A DNA stretch of 64,000 bases. Origin: Nymphaea colorata (Eukaryota; Streptophyta; Magnoliopsida; Nymphaeales; Nymphaeaceae). Position numbers and translations under genes: made by a program. The notes under the pieces were generated by a model. It was given only the letters and a program-made list of their open reading frames with translations, had not been told where the DNA came from and searched no databases. Position 1 is the stretch's first letter. Every line of letters starts with the position of its first letter. The stretch is taken from assembly GCF_008831285.2 (NCBI RefSeq), contig NC_045141.1, forward strand, positions 23,958,742 through 24,022,741, given 5' to 3'. Below are positions 24,083-36,872 of the stretch, one piece after another.

Positions 24083-26590
24083 GGTGTGACACTCATGTGC
24101 AAGCTTTTCTTTTGCACCAAAAACTAAACTAAAGTGCTAACCACTTTGTAAGAAGAGAGTTGAGTATTTTTGTCTTTCATAATTGAAAAAATCGAAAATA
24201 GGTTTGCTTTTGAGATTTAAGCGATAACAAGCAACCTGCAAAGTGAAGCTACTGTGAATGATCTGTATAACCAGAACAAGAATTGCACAAATAAAATGTC
24301 AGCCAATGACTGTGGCTGTGTGGCATCATGACTCATTGCTGACAGTGCATGCACGAAGAAATGATCAATGTTCTATGTTCATATGCACATGTACATCACA
24401 GCCATCTCTTGGAACATTGTCTAAAAAGCTGAGAGACACTTAGGTCATATTATCACCCCAGTAATATATTACACGAGATTCCAATAAATTATTATCTCAT
24501 TCAGATGGTATGGTCCAGATGGATTTAAATTTAATGCAACATGACAAAGACAGGATAAAAAATGCAGTCTTGAATAATATAATGTGCAGCAAGATGGTGG
24601 ATAAAACATCTAGGGAGAGAGATTAATAACTTTTATTGAGATTAAAAGTTTTTTTGTTTTTTGTTATCAAGATTCCCTTGCTCAAGCACTTCCACTAGGT
24701 TCAACATTCCTTTCCATGAAAGTAGGACACAATTAATCCTGTAAGTTGCATTGGTACAAGAGCCTAAGCTTCGGTTCATGTTGCTAGACTATGAGACTCC
24801 TATGTGTTGCTTTCCTTGCAAATACTTTACATCAGAAACAGAAAGGCACTGTAGATTTGTAGTTCAGCTTACATTTTTAGCACCAAAGAACCTCCACCGA
24901 ATAGATACAGTTTTCTGTGCATGCTATGCAGTATAATAATTATACTGAATTAAAACAAATTCTACAAGATGGTTCTCTGATTGTAGTTATAAGCAAAAGG
25001 GAGGCCCACGTATGTAAGTTTAAAGAGACTCTCGATTCAACTTACATACGCATTAGCTTCTCTTTCCATTTGCACGGGAGGAACTCGCGAAGAACCCGAC
25101 CACTCAATTGACTCCCCACCTAAAGACAAAAAGTCCCCAATATCACACACACTTCACAAGACTAAACCATGGACACGCTTTTGGACTCAATTGGTTATGC
25201 AAACACTAGCATTTTTAAAACGCCTCTAAATTTTAAATTGTAAGACTCACATTCCTTTAACATTCAGAATAAGGCAATCAAATAGAAAAATGAAGGTGAT
25301 GCAGCCAAAAAATGATAAATAAATAACACCCGGTCCGACCCATATGTGACCCTGGATAATCATCGTGCATGAAAATCCCCAACATAATTTTAAAACAAAC
25401 ACACATATATACCCTTTAGACAAATTAGCTGATTGCTTGAAAATAATAAAAACAAAAACTTAAAAGGGTGTTTGATGACACGAATGTTATATCTTTGAAA
25501 CCGAGTATCCCATAAATATGCCTAAAGATCGAGAAATTCTATATTTAAAAGAACACAACTTTCTTATTATCAAACGCCTCCTAGAAACGTCCATTAAAAT
25601 ATGCAGGGACCAAGCCAAGAAGAGGCTATGGCCGACCTTGAGTTTTGGAGAAATAGAAAATAACCATATAAAGTTTTAAAAAATGCTCACTTGGCCTTCG
25701 TGAAAAAAATAATATAGTGGCTCCCTAAGGAACAATTCTAACTCCGGCTTGATAGCATGCAAGAGAACTACCATGCCTATTGAATTTCCTGTAGAAAATG
25801 GGGCACGTGAAGTCACGTCGAATTCTGCCATGCGAATTGCGATTGGTCTTCTCGACATGCAAAAGTTTTGACTAATATTTTTAAATTTGGTTTACAAGGT
25901 GCTGCTTCAAACTAGATATGGCTTCTTCTTCTTTTTTTTTTCTTTTTCAAAAGTGCACATTTGCCTCTAATCCTCATCTTCCTCCTGGTCAAAGGGATTA
26001 ATAAAATTTTCTTGTGCATTAATCAAGAGATGGCCATAGGTTAACTAATCTACAACTTGATAGTCAAAACAAAATTTTCTAGGATTCATTAATACGTTAG
26101 CTGCTTCTATTTCAGCTCAAAGTTTGGCGCATGTTGTTCCTATACGACTGAAGTTTCTTGGCTGTCTCCAATACTTTTCCCAACAGTGCCTCTGACATTC
26201 CTTCATTAAAATTCAAAGCAGAAACAATTCTGCAACTCTTGGGGCTCGCAATTTGAGTCGTCCATAAGAGAGATGCCATGAGCTACTACATATTGAACAT
26301 CTGATGAACGGGAAAAAACTGAAAACTAAGATCGTGTTAAGATTAATAGAAGTTAGAATCTGTTTTCTTCATATGATGTACTCCAGCTAGCTGTCTTGAA
26401 TATTGCCCCGTTGAAAATTGTAAGATATCATACTTTGGTAGCGTCCTTTACCAAAATGCAATACAATGTGCGACTGTAGTGTACTAATTAATTAAATAAG
26501 CAGTTTAACAATAAAAAAGTGTCACGGAAAATGATAAAGATACGCAACCTTCATTCTTTAAGGTGAAGTGCAGCCCAGCTAATACAAAGC
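24083..26590. other. AT-rich intergenic stretch
   Basis: No gene I can support. Several 60-65 codon open frames show no known motif. The last 200 bases form the upstream region of the aspartic-protease-like gene. Confidence 0.55.
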
Positions 26591-26596
26591 CAAATG

Positions 26597-26604
26597 TATA
26601 TAAA
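26597..26604 (+). promoter_or_regulatory. TATA box of the TAXI/EDGP-like gene
   Basis: TATATAAA lies 55 bp before the chosen ATG at 26659, predicting a transcript start near 26630. This supports that ATG over the upstream in-frame ATG at 26563, which precedes the TATA box. Confidence 0.7.
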
Positions 26605-26658
26605 TTAAGGACATCTGACCATCTTCGTCACCACCATTCTTCCATCGACATTCCCTCT

Positions 26659-27885
26659 ATGGAGTACCGGAATTCTTTCTTAGTTGCCGCCCTCCTCCTT
26701 CTCTTCTCTAACTCATTGCCATCTCTCGCTAGCCCACCTAATGCAGTAGTTGCACCAGTTTATCTAGACACAACCAAGTACCTGTACACGGTCTCACTTG
26801 GCTCGGGCCGCAACTACCTGCTTGACCTGGGTGGCCACTCGGTCTGGTCGGTGTGTCGTAGAGACCGCACCCATGTCACCTTCCCCTGCAAGTCTCAGCA
26901 GTGCTCTCTTGCCGCCGCATCGTCAAACTCTGGGGATGTGTCCTGCCATGGGCACAAATGCAACATTCGAGTCCAGAACCCAATCACAGGTAGACGAGCC
27001 TGGTCCGAGCTCACCTACACTGAGTCTGCCTTTAAAGCCACAAATGGTTCAAGGGCAGGTAAGTCCTTAACCTTCCACAATGTCATGTCCTCATGTGCAC
27101 CTCCCCATCCTCTCATGGGCCTACCGGCCGGTTCAATTGGGTGTCTCGGTCTCGGCGGGTCGAACCTAGATCTTGAGTTTCAATTGACCAGCTTGGCGAA
27201 GAGGTTCGCCTTTTGCCTTCCTCTCAATGACTCCAAGCCCGGCATGATCTTCTTTGGAGACGGGCCATACTATATACTCCCTCCGGGCCTAGTCGAGGCG
27301 ACCGAGTACCAGTCAAGTGCGCCCATGGTTCGCAACCCGGCTCGGCCTGATGACTTATTTCTCCCGGTCAAAGAGCTAGAGATAGTTGGGTACGACTTGG
27401 GGAAGGTCAGCAACACGAGTGTGAAGGGCTGGACGAGGATCAGCACCCAGGTCCCTTACACCACACTCTCCACGCCTCTCTACAAGGCCATGCTCAAGGC
27501 CTTTGACAACATAACTAGGAAGATCCCTCCCGCGCCATTGGTGAAGCCTTTCGGAAGGTGCCTCAACGTGTCGGCCTTCCCTAGGGGGACGCCACCCAGC
27601 CTGTGGGATTTCTTGTACATTGGGCCCGTCGTCAATCTCAAGATGGACGGTGGGGATGTGTGGGAGTTCTTGAATGCTGACAACATGAAGCAGGTGAGCC
27701 ATGACGTGCTGTGCCTGACTTATCTCGATGGTGGCCCTAAACCAGAGGATGATATTGTGATTGGTCTCTACCAGATGAAGGAAAGGCTCATGCTGTTTGA
27801 TTTTGAAGCGAAGAAGATAGGGATCAGCGCTACCAACATCAACTATATCCACGCCTACTGTGGTGACTTCTTGGCCAGAGCTTGA
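26659..27885 (+). CDS. TAXI/EDGP/basic-7S-globulin-like aspartic protease homologue
   Basis: Single-exon, secreted, pepsin-fold protein of 408 residues. Residues 1-25 form a signal peptide (hydrophobic LVAALLLLF, cleavage near LAS-PP). The N-terminal TAXi_N domain starts at VYLDTTKYLYTVSLGSG; the first active-site motif is LDLGG (Asp56) in place of DTG. The C-terminal domain has YTTLSTPLYKAM where a working protease has the second DTG/DSG, so catalysis is unlikely. Five NxS/T sites suggest glycosylation. Relatives include carrot EDGP, soybean basic 7S globulin and wheat xylanase inhibitor TAXI, which bind or inhibit cell-wall hydrolases of microbes; the target here cannot be read from sequence. 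The ORF opens 32 codons earlier at 26563, but the TATA box and signal peptide favour 26659. AATAAA follows at 27962. Confidence 0.92.
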   Translation: MEYRNSFLVAALLLLFSNSLPSLASPPNAVVAPVYLDTTKYLYTVSLGSGRNYLLDLGGHSVWSVCRRDRTHVTFPCKSQQCSLAAASSNSGDVSCHGHKCNIRVQNPITGRRAWSELTYTESAFKATNGSRAGKSLTFHNVMSSCAPPHPLMGLPAGSIGCLGLGGSNLDLEFQLTSLAKRFAFCLPLNDSKPGMIFFGDGPYYILPPGLVEATEYQSSAPMVRNPARPDDLFLPVKELEIVGYDLGKVSNTSVKGWTRISTQVPYTTLSTPLYKAMLKAFDNITRKIPPAPLVKPFGRCLNVSAFPRGTPPSLWDFLYIGPVVNLKMDGGDVWEFLNADNMKQVSHDVLCLTYLDGGPKPEDDIVIGLYQMKERLMLFDFEAKKIGISATNINYIHAYCGDFLARA

Positions 27886-28845
27886 GACGTCTCTGCGGAG
27901 CTATGCGTTTTACTTTACAGTATTGTAAACAATATGTATATCGGTGTTCATGCAGACTGCAGAATAAATTAGAGGGCAATCGGGTCCTTTGCTGATCAAA
28001 TTATATTCAATAGGCTCGAGACAGAGCTACCAATGTTGCAGCAATAAGAGCTTTTGCCTTTCAATGTTAGAAGAAGAGCTTTCGTATACTTTAGAAGTAT
28101 GTATGGTGAAATATTGTCTAAGTTAATTTGTAGATCAGGAAAATGCCAATCAACAGGACAATTGCAAGATAGGTATGAGCGTTGACAAGATTTTTTTTCT
28201 CTCTTTTTTGGCTTCACGGTCACTCCAAGTACACGTTATAGATAACCACCCTTTAAACCCTCGAAGAATCTAACAGGCCAAGAAACTCAAGATTTTTTTC
28301 TTCCATGTTAGAAAATGTGCAATCGAGAGTGCTGATAGTGTTTTTGTGAAAGATAATGACAAGAGGTTCACAATTGACCGCCTTAGCAAACAAAAAAACA
28401 AATAAAAGAAAGCTTACATATCAATGAACGATCCCACACATTTTGACTGCTTTTGCCAGCGCCAGAAAGCTATTGCGTTTTACACAAGAAATTAAGATAG
28501 GCGTTACAAAGCGGATGAAAGCAACAAACAAGCACCGGATGAGTTAATTTGCCGCGTGTTTCACAGACGAGCAGAGAGTCCCATTATGATTACAAAATAA
28601 GAAAGAAAAGAAAATGCCCTAAGAAACAAAATCAATCTAAATACAGTAAAAATACTCAGCACAGTGATTAATCGTTATGCCAAATAGAGCAAAAAAGAAG
28701 CTTCAATCTACATGAGTAATTTGTCATTAGGTACATCTATTCCATCGTATGGTTTATGTATATCATCAAGAAAGGATCTGAAAAAGGAGAGAGCAGACGA
28801 CAGGAAAACAGAATGCAGATTCCGCCATGAACCAACGAGTCTACA
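27886..28845. other. Intergenic: 3' flanks of two convergent genes
   Basis: AT-rich DNA between the TAXI-like stop and the H2B.8 stop; the two genes converge here. A polyadenylation-like AATAAA lies at 27962-27967. Nothing else seen. Confidence 0.6.
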
Positions 28846-29496
28846 TCAACGACGTTTCTTCTCCGGATACCTGTAATAGTTGGTAATGGCCTTGCTCCCT
28901 TCAGATATTGCATGCTTCCCGAGCTCCCCCGGCAGCACCAGCCTGACTGCCATCTGTATCTCTCTCGAGGACAGAGTTCTCCTGCCCGTATGCTTCTGCA
29001 GAGTCGCCGCCTCCTCCGCCAACCTCTCGAACATATCCCCCATGAAGCCATTCAACACGTCCATGGCCTTGGACGATATCCCCAGCTCAGGGTGAACCTG
29101 CTTCAACACCTTGTAAACATAGCTCCTGTAAGCACCAACCCCTCCCTCTTCATTCCTCCGCAACCTTTTTCTCCTCCTGTTCAGCTCCTGCGGCTTCCTT
29201 TCTTTCTTCTGATCAACATGGCCCTTTTGTTCCTTCTCTTCGACCTCTTTCGCTTCTATTCCTTTTTGTTTCTTTTCAAGGGGAAACGGTGCTGCTTCTG
29301 GTTCCACTTTCTTTTGGGGTGTTTTGCTTTCCTTGATTTCGACCACGGGGATCTCTCTGATGATCCCCGCAGAGATGGCCGACGGCTCGAGCGAAGAAAG
29401 GTCGTCGACGTCGGCGACAACTTTGACGGTCTCTTCCACGACCTTGGTTTCTTTCACCACCGACCCCACCAACCTGCCGGAACGCCTAGGACCCAT
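28846..29496 (-). CDS. H2B.8: Histone H2B.8-type variant with long disordered N-tail
   Basis: Intronless gene for a 216-residue H2B variant. Residues 122-205 are a full histone fold ([53 protein letters not shown]). The first 121 residues form a charged, disordered tail opening [11 protein letters not shown], with KVVEETVKV at 18-26, a motif shared with Arabidopsis H2B.8 (HTB8). The C-end reads [16 protein letters not shown], so the lysine that is ubiquitinated in canonical H2B (AVTK) is Asn, as in H2B.8. In Arabidopsis, H2B.8 is found in sperm and mature seeds and compacts chromatin through its disordered tail; that role is inferred here. The frame is open for 86 more codons to an ATG at 29754, but that part is Cys- and Ser-rich and unlike any H2B. 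Confidence 0.92.
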   Translation of the reverse strand: MGPRRSGRLVGSVVKETKVVEETVKVVADVDDLSSLEPSAISAGIIREIPVVEIKESKTPQKKVEPEAAPFPLEKKQKGIEAKEVEEKEQKGHVDQKKERKPQELNRRRKRLRRNEEGGVGAYRSYVYKVLKQVHPELGISSKAMDVLNGFMGDMFERLAEEAATLQKHTGRRTLSSREIQMAVRLVLPGELGKHAISEGSKAITNYYRYPEKKRR

Positions 29497-32400
29497 GAAT
29501 CCACCCCGCCCGACTCCACCTTTACCTCTCTGGCTGGACCTTCTGGGCGGTGAAAGGTTCTCACGGTGGCAGACTAGAAACTCGGAGAAGAACGAAACCC
29601 TTGACTCTGGGAGTCTGGAGAGGATTGAGGTGCTGCCACGACTAAAAAGTATGTTTGAAACGTGTCGACAGCAAGAAGGTGAAGGAAGACGAACTTCGCC
29701 ATATGTAAGACAAAAGCTGCTGTCCGGCTTCCCTTTGAGACACGAATGTTCCATTACTTTGTAATATGTTCTGTGTAAACTTTAGACACGAGGAATATGT
29801 TCGGGCCAGAAGGAAGGTTTTAGTGCAATAAAAGGACCAGAAATCTTTCTTTTGGTAATGTTAAAAGTAGGTAAGTTTTTAGTCGGTCAATCACCAGTTC
29901 AAGTTGAGTTAATGAGTTAAAGTGCCTAGCACTGGGACAGCATTTTTATGTCTTATTCTTCCACATTAAGTTTTCATATCTAAATTAGTTAAGCACGGCT
30001 TTTTCTTTTGTGAAACCATGTTCAAATTAGTTACTTTAGTTTTTACGTTGGCCCTTTTAAGATCCTTTTGTGGACGGAGTAGTTGATAACCGCTTAAGTG
30101 GTTTTCTTGTCTGAAAAAGTCGCATGCACGCCTTTCAAATTTTCCATGGAAGCAAAATTAAGTATGGGCTTGCTAATATAAAAATTGGATTATATTTTTA
30201 TTATCACGAAGCTTCCCTGTAAAAATCTTGCGCCTCTGGAATTTCATACTCTTAAACCATTTTCCGCGCGTTGGAGTTGTATGTTACCATTGGGGCCATG
30301 AAAATAGCCGCGGATTCGGTGCCTCGTCAATATTCTCATAAACCTGACATCCCCAAGTCTGAGGTGAAACTTGTCACTTAGCGGCCGTTTGAATTAGGGA
30401 ATTGATCCTATTTGACCCAATAACTAAATAGCTTTTTTAACATATTATAGAAGCGTTTTCTCTTCAAGCACTAATACTTGGTTTTGTAGTTAAAACCTTG
30501 GTGACTATTCATGCTATACCTACTAATTAAATAACTTAATGCCCTCGATCCATCTTGGGACTTGCTGGAGGACCTCATCTCGTCACTTGTGAGCAGGAAC
30601 ATTATATGCTTTGAGTTCGCTGATGGAGGGAAGAATGCAGAGGACGCACCAATCTCTGTATCAGATGCAGAAAACCACACCGTGTTGTTCGATCCGAAGG
30701 GAATCAGGGTGGGGCTGATCGCTACTTTGTAATTTTAAGAGTTTTCCTGCTCTGCTTACTATGTCACACATTGCTTGAAAGATTTTGGGGTTTGAGAATG
30801 TCGACTTGTAAGGGTTAGACTTCGGGGATATGACTCTAATATTTTCATGATAACTAGTATCGATAAAGAAATGAAAGAAGGAGAAAAGAGAAACGGGGTG
30901 GCCATAAAATGGTGTTAGAAAACCAACCTCCACTCCAAGTTGGAAATTTGTGTACACAAGTTTAAGGACACGCGGGCCAAAACAGTGAGGTTTAAAGGTT
31001 TTGTAGCATAGCTTTTAAGCTTTTGCTTGAACCAATAGGGTAAAACTTGGCAGCTTTCATTTGGCATAATGTGCTTAGTCCATAATAAAAATTTGAAAAA
31101 TGACAACGTTATTTTGTGGGACGTCATAAAATTTATCTTTTTTCAAAACCTGAATCAACTTTCTTCTTCTTTACTCGTCCTACCAATTAGTAGATGATCC
31201 ACCTGCTCGTCTGGAAGAACACCAAATGCTTACAGTTTGCACCTAATACGTTTCCATGTTTGCCAAATGTTTGCACGACACAAGGCAATATCTTCCGGCG
31301 GAGATTCTTCGCGGTACTTTGTTAACACTCATCTTCTAATATGAACAAAGGATCACATGGAATGGGATGCTCCACCGTACGAGTCTTCGGTTCATGTGCA
31401 ATGCATGATTTCTCCAGATCTGTCGGATAGTGTTTTTTTTTTTCTTTTGGAAATTTAGGGACCTAACTTTTGGCCATAATTCTAGAAGGAGAACTTTCAC
31501 ACTTCTAAATTTCTAGCAGAAGGCTACACTTTTACTGACCGCCAATTAGCGGCTCACGTTTGGAACCGAACTCACCGAGATCAGACTACGTCGGCATGGC
31601 AAGCATCGCATGGACTACACGTCCCCTTGCTTGGTCCATCTTCAGCGATACGCTGGTTGCTCTCTAATATTTTCCACTCACCAAAGAAAAGCGAGCATCA
31701 AAGCAGCACCTTTCAACTTAAAGAATAAACGTCGAGAACGGCAATTTTTCATCTTCCCGGCATTGCAAGCTTTGTGTTAATAGTTGAGAGTCGAGACCCT
31801 TGTTGCTTGCTCTTAGCAACTTTGGATTAGTACACTCACATTTGTTCTTCCCCTTCTTCTTTTTTTCCAAATAGCTGGACAAAATTCGACATGTCTGGAG
31901 TATTTGACAAATACTTGGTATGACTTGTTCACACTCCAGATGCCTGACAGCCCCATATCCATGCCTTCAGAAATCCGCATCTTGAATTCTTTCCACTGAG
32001 ACGTCTATTACCCATGTGAGCAGACTAAACACTAAAGAGGTATATAGCACTTAGCAAGCAGATGCACTACAGGGTATAAAATGCTTCTAACATGGCATGA
32101 CACGGAAGGTATCGAAATAAATTCATTTGTCATTCGGCCTGAACGCTACATGAAGAAGACACCTTGGTTCAATTTGCACTTCACAAGCAGCGACTTTCTC
32201 ATTGCATCCGCATGTCATCACCATTATGTCGACAACTTCACTAATGTTTGAACAAAGGCTCAATCGCCAATAGACTAAAAAATTTATCACAGTTCATGAA
32301 ACACGCAAGGAAAAAAATTACCATATTTACAAGATCATGCCCATCGACTTTGGTTATAGCATATAGAAACCGAATTACATAGTTACTTCCGAACGGAATC

Positions 32401-32706
32401 CCCAGCGCACTGCAGGAAGTGTTTGCACGAAATGCCAGACTGAAGCTCATGGAATTATAAATTTCCAAATGTGAGTCAGCAGCTGGTCCGGCTAACTCTG
32501 CAAAGTGCAAGTTAGAAGCGTGAGAGTTAACGCAGCCTGCAGAACAGAAGATCAATATCACCTAATAAGATCTCATGAAGACGAATCACGTTGCTGGACC
32601 CTTGTACTCTTCTATCATCCAGAAAACATGTAGAATTAGAACAAAGTCAAGGGGTGGAGGGGAAGAGATATTACATCTGTTTGTGCTGAGGCAAATCCCT
32701 GATCTT
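29497..32706. other. Intergenic stretch
   Basis: Upstream region of the H2B.8 gene and 3' flank of the At3g52170-like gene. AT-rich, without a gene I can name. One open stretch without ATG (30541-30732) is listed separately. No repeats stand out. Confidence 0.5.
30541..30732 (+). pseudogene. Unrecognised coding-like open stretch
   Basis: About 63 codons open on the plus strand without an ATG: LDPSWDLLEDLISSLVSRN, then FADGGKNAEDAPISVSDAEN, then VLFDPKGIRVGLIATL and stop. Balanced amino-acid use suggests a former exon. No family recognised and no clear splice sites. Confidence 0.3.
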
Positions 32707-35700
32707 TTATGTCCTTGGTTTTGAGCTCACGGCCTGCACTATTCTGTTCAAAACCTGGAAAAAGGCACCTAGGAAGGCTTTTATTACCACCAAAAAAGAG
32801 TTAGTCTCTGCCCTCCTTGTTATATTCAATTCTTTCCTTTTCATGGGAAATTTTCCATGTGTGTACAGGATCGACCGACTAAGTCTCACTGACTGAGTCC
32901 ACTCATATTCTTTTTCCTTCCGAGCAGAACTAACAGTTCTTTGGCCTACTGCTCGTGATGCTCTGGCAAAGAACCAAAATGTGTGAATAACATTTAAAGG
33001 ATTTATAGAAAATAACACGACGCATGTAAGATTCATACCTAGTTGCTGGAACAGGACTATTGCTGCTGATGCTGTTTGAGGTGCTGGCAATCATGGCACC
33101 TGCTTCAGCATGAGAGGCAACAATATCCCCATTTTGGGAATGTCTAGTTGACGCTATATAATAAGCCTCTTTGCCACCAACATGTTTAACCTCTTCAGTT
33201 TTGGGTTTCGGTTTAGTTTCCAGCTGTAAAATCACCAAAATCATCATCAGTAATGTATACTAGGATATAGCACTTTACATGGGGAAACACACGCTGATTT
33301 GAGCACAAAGAGTGACAATGCAGGTGCACAACTTAGAATATGAACCTGAACCAACCTCTGACACTGGAACCAACTCATGAAGATTGACTTCCTGCTCAGA
33401 AAAGTCATCATTGTCAGAACTAACAATTTGAGAATCACAGTTTTCTGGTCTATTGGTTATCTGGGAAGACATTGAACCACTTCCAGGAGTCAGCATAAAA
33501 CAAGGATCTGAATTTACACCCCTTACATTTTCAAGGCCCAAGTTCTTTTTCTTATGACTGGAGGAGGGAGAAATACTCTCATTGGAGTTGATCTTGTCCT
33601 CAACTGATATGTTAGCTGGTCCAGATGTTCCATTTTGTTTTAACGACTCTTCCATCTCTAGGAAGCCACCAACAGAAAAGTTAGCTGATAATGTCGAAGA
33701 TATTGATGAAGGATGGCCTTGAACCGCTTGGCCAGATAACTCATCATTCTTCCCTGTCAGAAAATTAACCAACTGTGCAGCCTCAGGCTTGTGGTAACTT
33801 ATTGTTGAATTTGCATCACAATCGGACAGCGTAGTACCATTTTCATGATCATTAATAGCTCGATCCGTTTCTAACATTGAATCTGTGGCCTTCAGCTCAG
33901 CCAAGCATGAATTTTCTAGTTGTTCACAAATGAAACTGCTTTCACCAGTCTTCACCTCCTTGGGTAGGTTGCTCATTAACTGATCTTCTTTTCCACAGTT
34001 CAGGAGATCTCCATCTTTGTGAAGGAAGTCACAACTTTTTTCCACTTCAATGGTGTGATTGTGACTATAGAATGTGGGATCAGGGCTGTCAGTAGAGCTT
34101 GCTAAGGTCATGCCTTCCCCCAATCCCCCCTCAGCTACTGGAGGAAATGATTCAGTGCCTTCTACACTGATCTGCTCCTGCTCTTTCTGTTCCATTACGA
34201 GGGTTGCTTCATTTTCTTCATCAATCAGATCTTCGCCTAATACTGCAGCGCATAAACTTTCTTCCTTATTACAATCATCCTTGCCAGTGGAACTTATCGA
34301 GATATTGTCTTCAGAATCAGATAGACAGACTTCCTGCACAAAAGATTTCAATTTTTCAACATCTTCACCCTGAGGTGTGCTGGTTGCAAGTGTTAGATAG
34401 CACTCAGTAATGCTTTCACAGTCACTGCTTCGGACAAAAGAACCCATTACCTGCCCTATTGTGCAGTCGCTAGTAGATGATAAAGTTGCAAGGTTTAGCC
34501 TTTCTGCTTGCAAGGATCCCATGGTACAATCTGTTGTTGGATTATGAAGAGCTTGTTCCTCTACAGGTAAAATCGAAAGGCTGGAATTCTCAGTCTCTTG
34601 CTTTATTTCCCTCGTGATTTCACGTACAGTGTAAAAGGATCCCCCTACTTCCTTGTGTGTAAGCCTTAGTGAGGGGTAGCTTCCATTGTTCAAGCTTCTG
34701 TACCTGGTGCATGCAGTATGATGATGATTCATAAAAGGCTAAAGAATATTCAAAATAGGAACTTAAAGTTTGTCAGAGAAATTAATAGAACCCAAAATCA
34801 CCCAAAAACAAGGGAAAATTACAGCCAGCAATGAAACATATCAGAGACATGTGCAATTGTGTATGGAGTACCATGGGAGGCCGAACCTAAATGACAAAAC
34901 AATTCCAAATAGATCATAAGATCATTGATATGATTGGAACCAAACACTAGTTCTTGTAGAACTTTGCAACCAAAGATTCAAGTCAGAAAGCAGAATGGCA
35001 CAAATTTATATTTCTAAAGCCAAGGTTTCTAAGGAAGTAAGCATGATCAATATTGCCAAAAGCAATGAGGGGAAAATATGAAAAGAAATATCACGGTGTG
35101 AAGATTAGACACCATTCAGCTTTAGACTTCTTCTTAGTAATGAATAGGATGAAACAAAGTAACAAATTCTGTTTAGTTTCTAGTCTCATTGGAATAACAC
35201 AATCTTGAATCTCTTGCGAATTTAGATGCCTTTGGACACATTAATGCTTCTCTAAGGCACAGCTGGTAGTTTCCACCTGTATAAAACTAGGGTTATGAGT
35301 CCATACAAATGTTTGCATCTCTAGTTAAGTGGTGTATTCAGTGCTATTTGTATCATATGATATTTATGGACGTGTCATACACAGACATATCGTATAGGTT
35401 TAATACGACATCGATACACAAAAATGCTTGTGAATCATACCTATACTGGACATGTCTTATGATACAAGTTTATTTTAGTGAAAGGCCCCAATGCCCCTTT
35501 TTATCAAGTTTTCCTTTAAAAGCACCTCTCTCCTTTCATTTTCAAGGATCCTAAGCGTTGTGGGAGGGGGAGTTTTTGATGTTTTATAAAGACAAAGAAG
35601 CAATGAAACAAACATTGAAGCAAATGAGAACGGAAATGATGATGAAGACGAAGAAAATGAAGCTTATCGTATTAATTGATGATAATCATGATGTTACTTA

Positions 35701-36872
35701 GTCACAGACATAATTTCAATTTCCATTTGATAGGGGACAATTATGGAATATAAGTTTTGATGTGATGTAACATACTTTAAACTTTTTTTTTTTAAACAGA
35801 TTATGGCTTATAATGATGAACCATGAATGTTCATTATGTACGTAATGGGTTTTTTATATAGAATACATTTTTGTTGATTTTTCCTGTTTTTTCAAAATTT
35901 CCTCTATTTACATTATTTTTCTGACTTGTTTATGAATTAAAAAAATAATTTTATAATATGATTGTGAAACACTTACGATACATTACGATACACATATAGG
36001 TCGACCTAACCAATATGCATTATGATACACCTTTTACAACACTGACTGTATTATTTTGTATCCTTTTGAATTTCTCTAAGGGTTGTTTCTTGTTATTGAC
36101 TTATTGTAGTATAGTACTTTTCATCACAAACTAAATAAAATGGTTTAAGATACTAAGTTAATAGTAAACAATAGTATTTGTATGAGTATTTTACTTGCAG
36201 CCAGTGTTCCAAAAGCTTGCAACAGTGGGCCTAAAATGAATTTCCACACTTCAAGGAGTAGCAATCTTCCTTGTTCATACATGAATAAGGAAGTAATTGT
36301 AGAGTTTGGGAGCATCGGAACAAAATGATTCTTGTTCCAGTGTAACTTGGACATTCTCCAGAACATGAAATTTTATTCCAAATCAACTTTGTGTGCTGAG
36401 GGTTAGCCCACATTGTTTCAGACAGAGCATGGCATTGGACACAATATAGTAGGAAGACATTAGACGGGGCAAGTGTAGGTGTGTTGAGGATGGATACCAC
36501 TAAATTAAGTATTTTGACCTAAACCAAAAGTCTTGAAACGGAGGTCAAAGAGGTTTTCCAAGCTGGTGATTATTTTGTCAATATTATGTAGTTGCAGATT
36601 CAATTTTGAATCTTTGATCGAGAAAAAGAGAGCATAATGAAGAAAACTGGGAGTTCACGGATGAAGTGAAATTCATGTAACTTTCGGTTTTGAAGCAAAA
36701 CGATATGGAAACTATACTATCAGGAAATGAAAAATTACTGTGTTATAAAAGACTCTATTAAAGCCTTCCTTTCGTCTCTCGTTTTCCGGTTGCCTGCCTT
36801 TTTCCTGAAAGCTTGATTGTGCGAAGCTACCGCGAATGTCTGCAGTGCGGAGCCAATCTTTAACAACTGCAT
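32707..36872 (-). CDS. At3g52170-like putative DNA-binding protein
   Basis: Four coding exons with good GT-AG borders and matching phases: 36872-36739, 34703-33356, 33223-33039 and 32962-32707, giving 640 residues. The N-terminus (MQLLKIGSALQTFAVASHN, then RKTRDERKALIESFIT) joins across intron 1 to QYRSLNNGSYPSLRLTHKEV and GGSFYTVREITREI. This helix-rich segment is diagnostic of the plant family annotated as DNA-binding protein At3g52170. The large second exon is acidic, Ser-rich and probably disordered. The C-end carries a short amphipathic or hydrophobic helix (LVVIKAFLGAFFQVLN), also seen at the family's C-end. Its biochemical role is not established. Exon 4 borders are the least certain; a further small intron is possible there. 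Intron 1 holds a hAT-like insertion. Confidence 0.85.
35339..36044. mobile_element. Non-autonomous hAT-like DNA transposon
   Basis: A 706-bp insertion in intron 1 of the At3g52170-like gene. The left end reads CAGTGCTATTTGTATCATA and the right end, inverted, CAGTGTTGTAAAAGGTGTATC. Flanks GGTGTATT and ACTGTATT match at six of eight positions, fitting an aged 8-bp target duplication. No transposase is encoded. End motifs and 8-bp duplication are typical of hAT elements. Confidence 0.7.

Noticed and set aside
27376-27852. 158-codon minus-strand frame over the TAXI-like gene
   Set aside because: Antisense of a confidently identified coding region.
28912-29764. Plus-strand frames antisense to the H2B.8 gene
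   Set aside because: They mirror the histone coding sequence and its upstream extension; no motif of their own.
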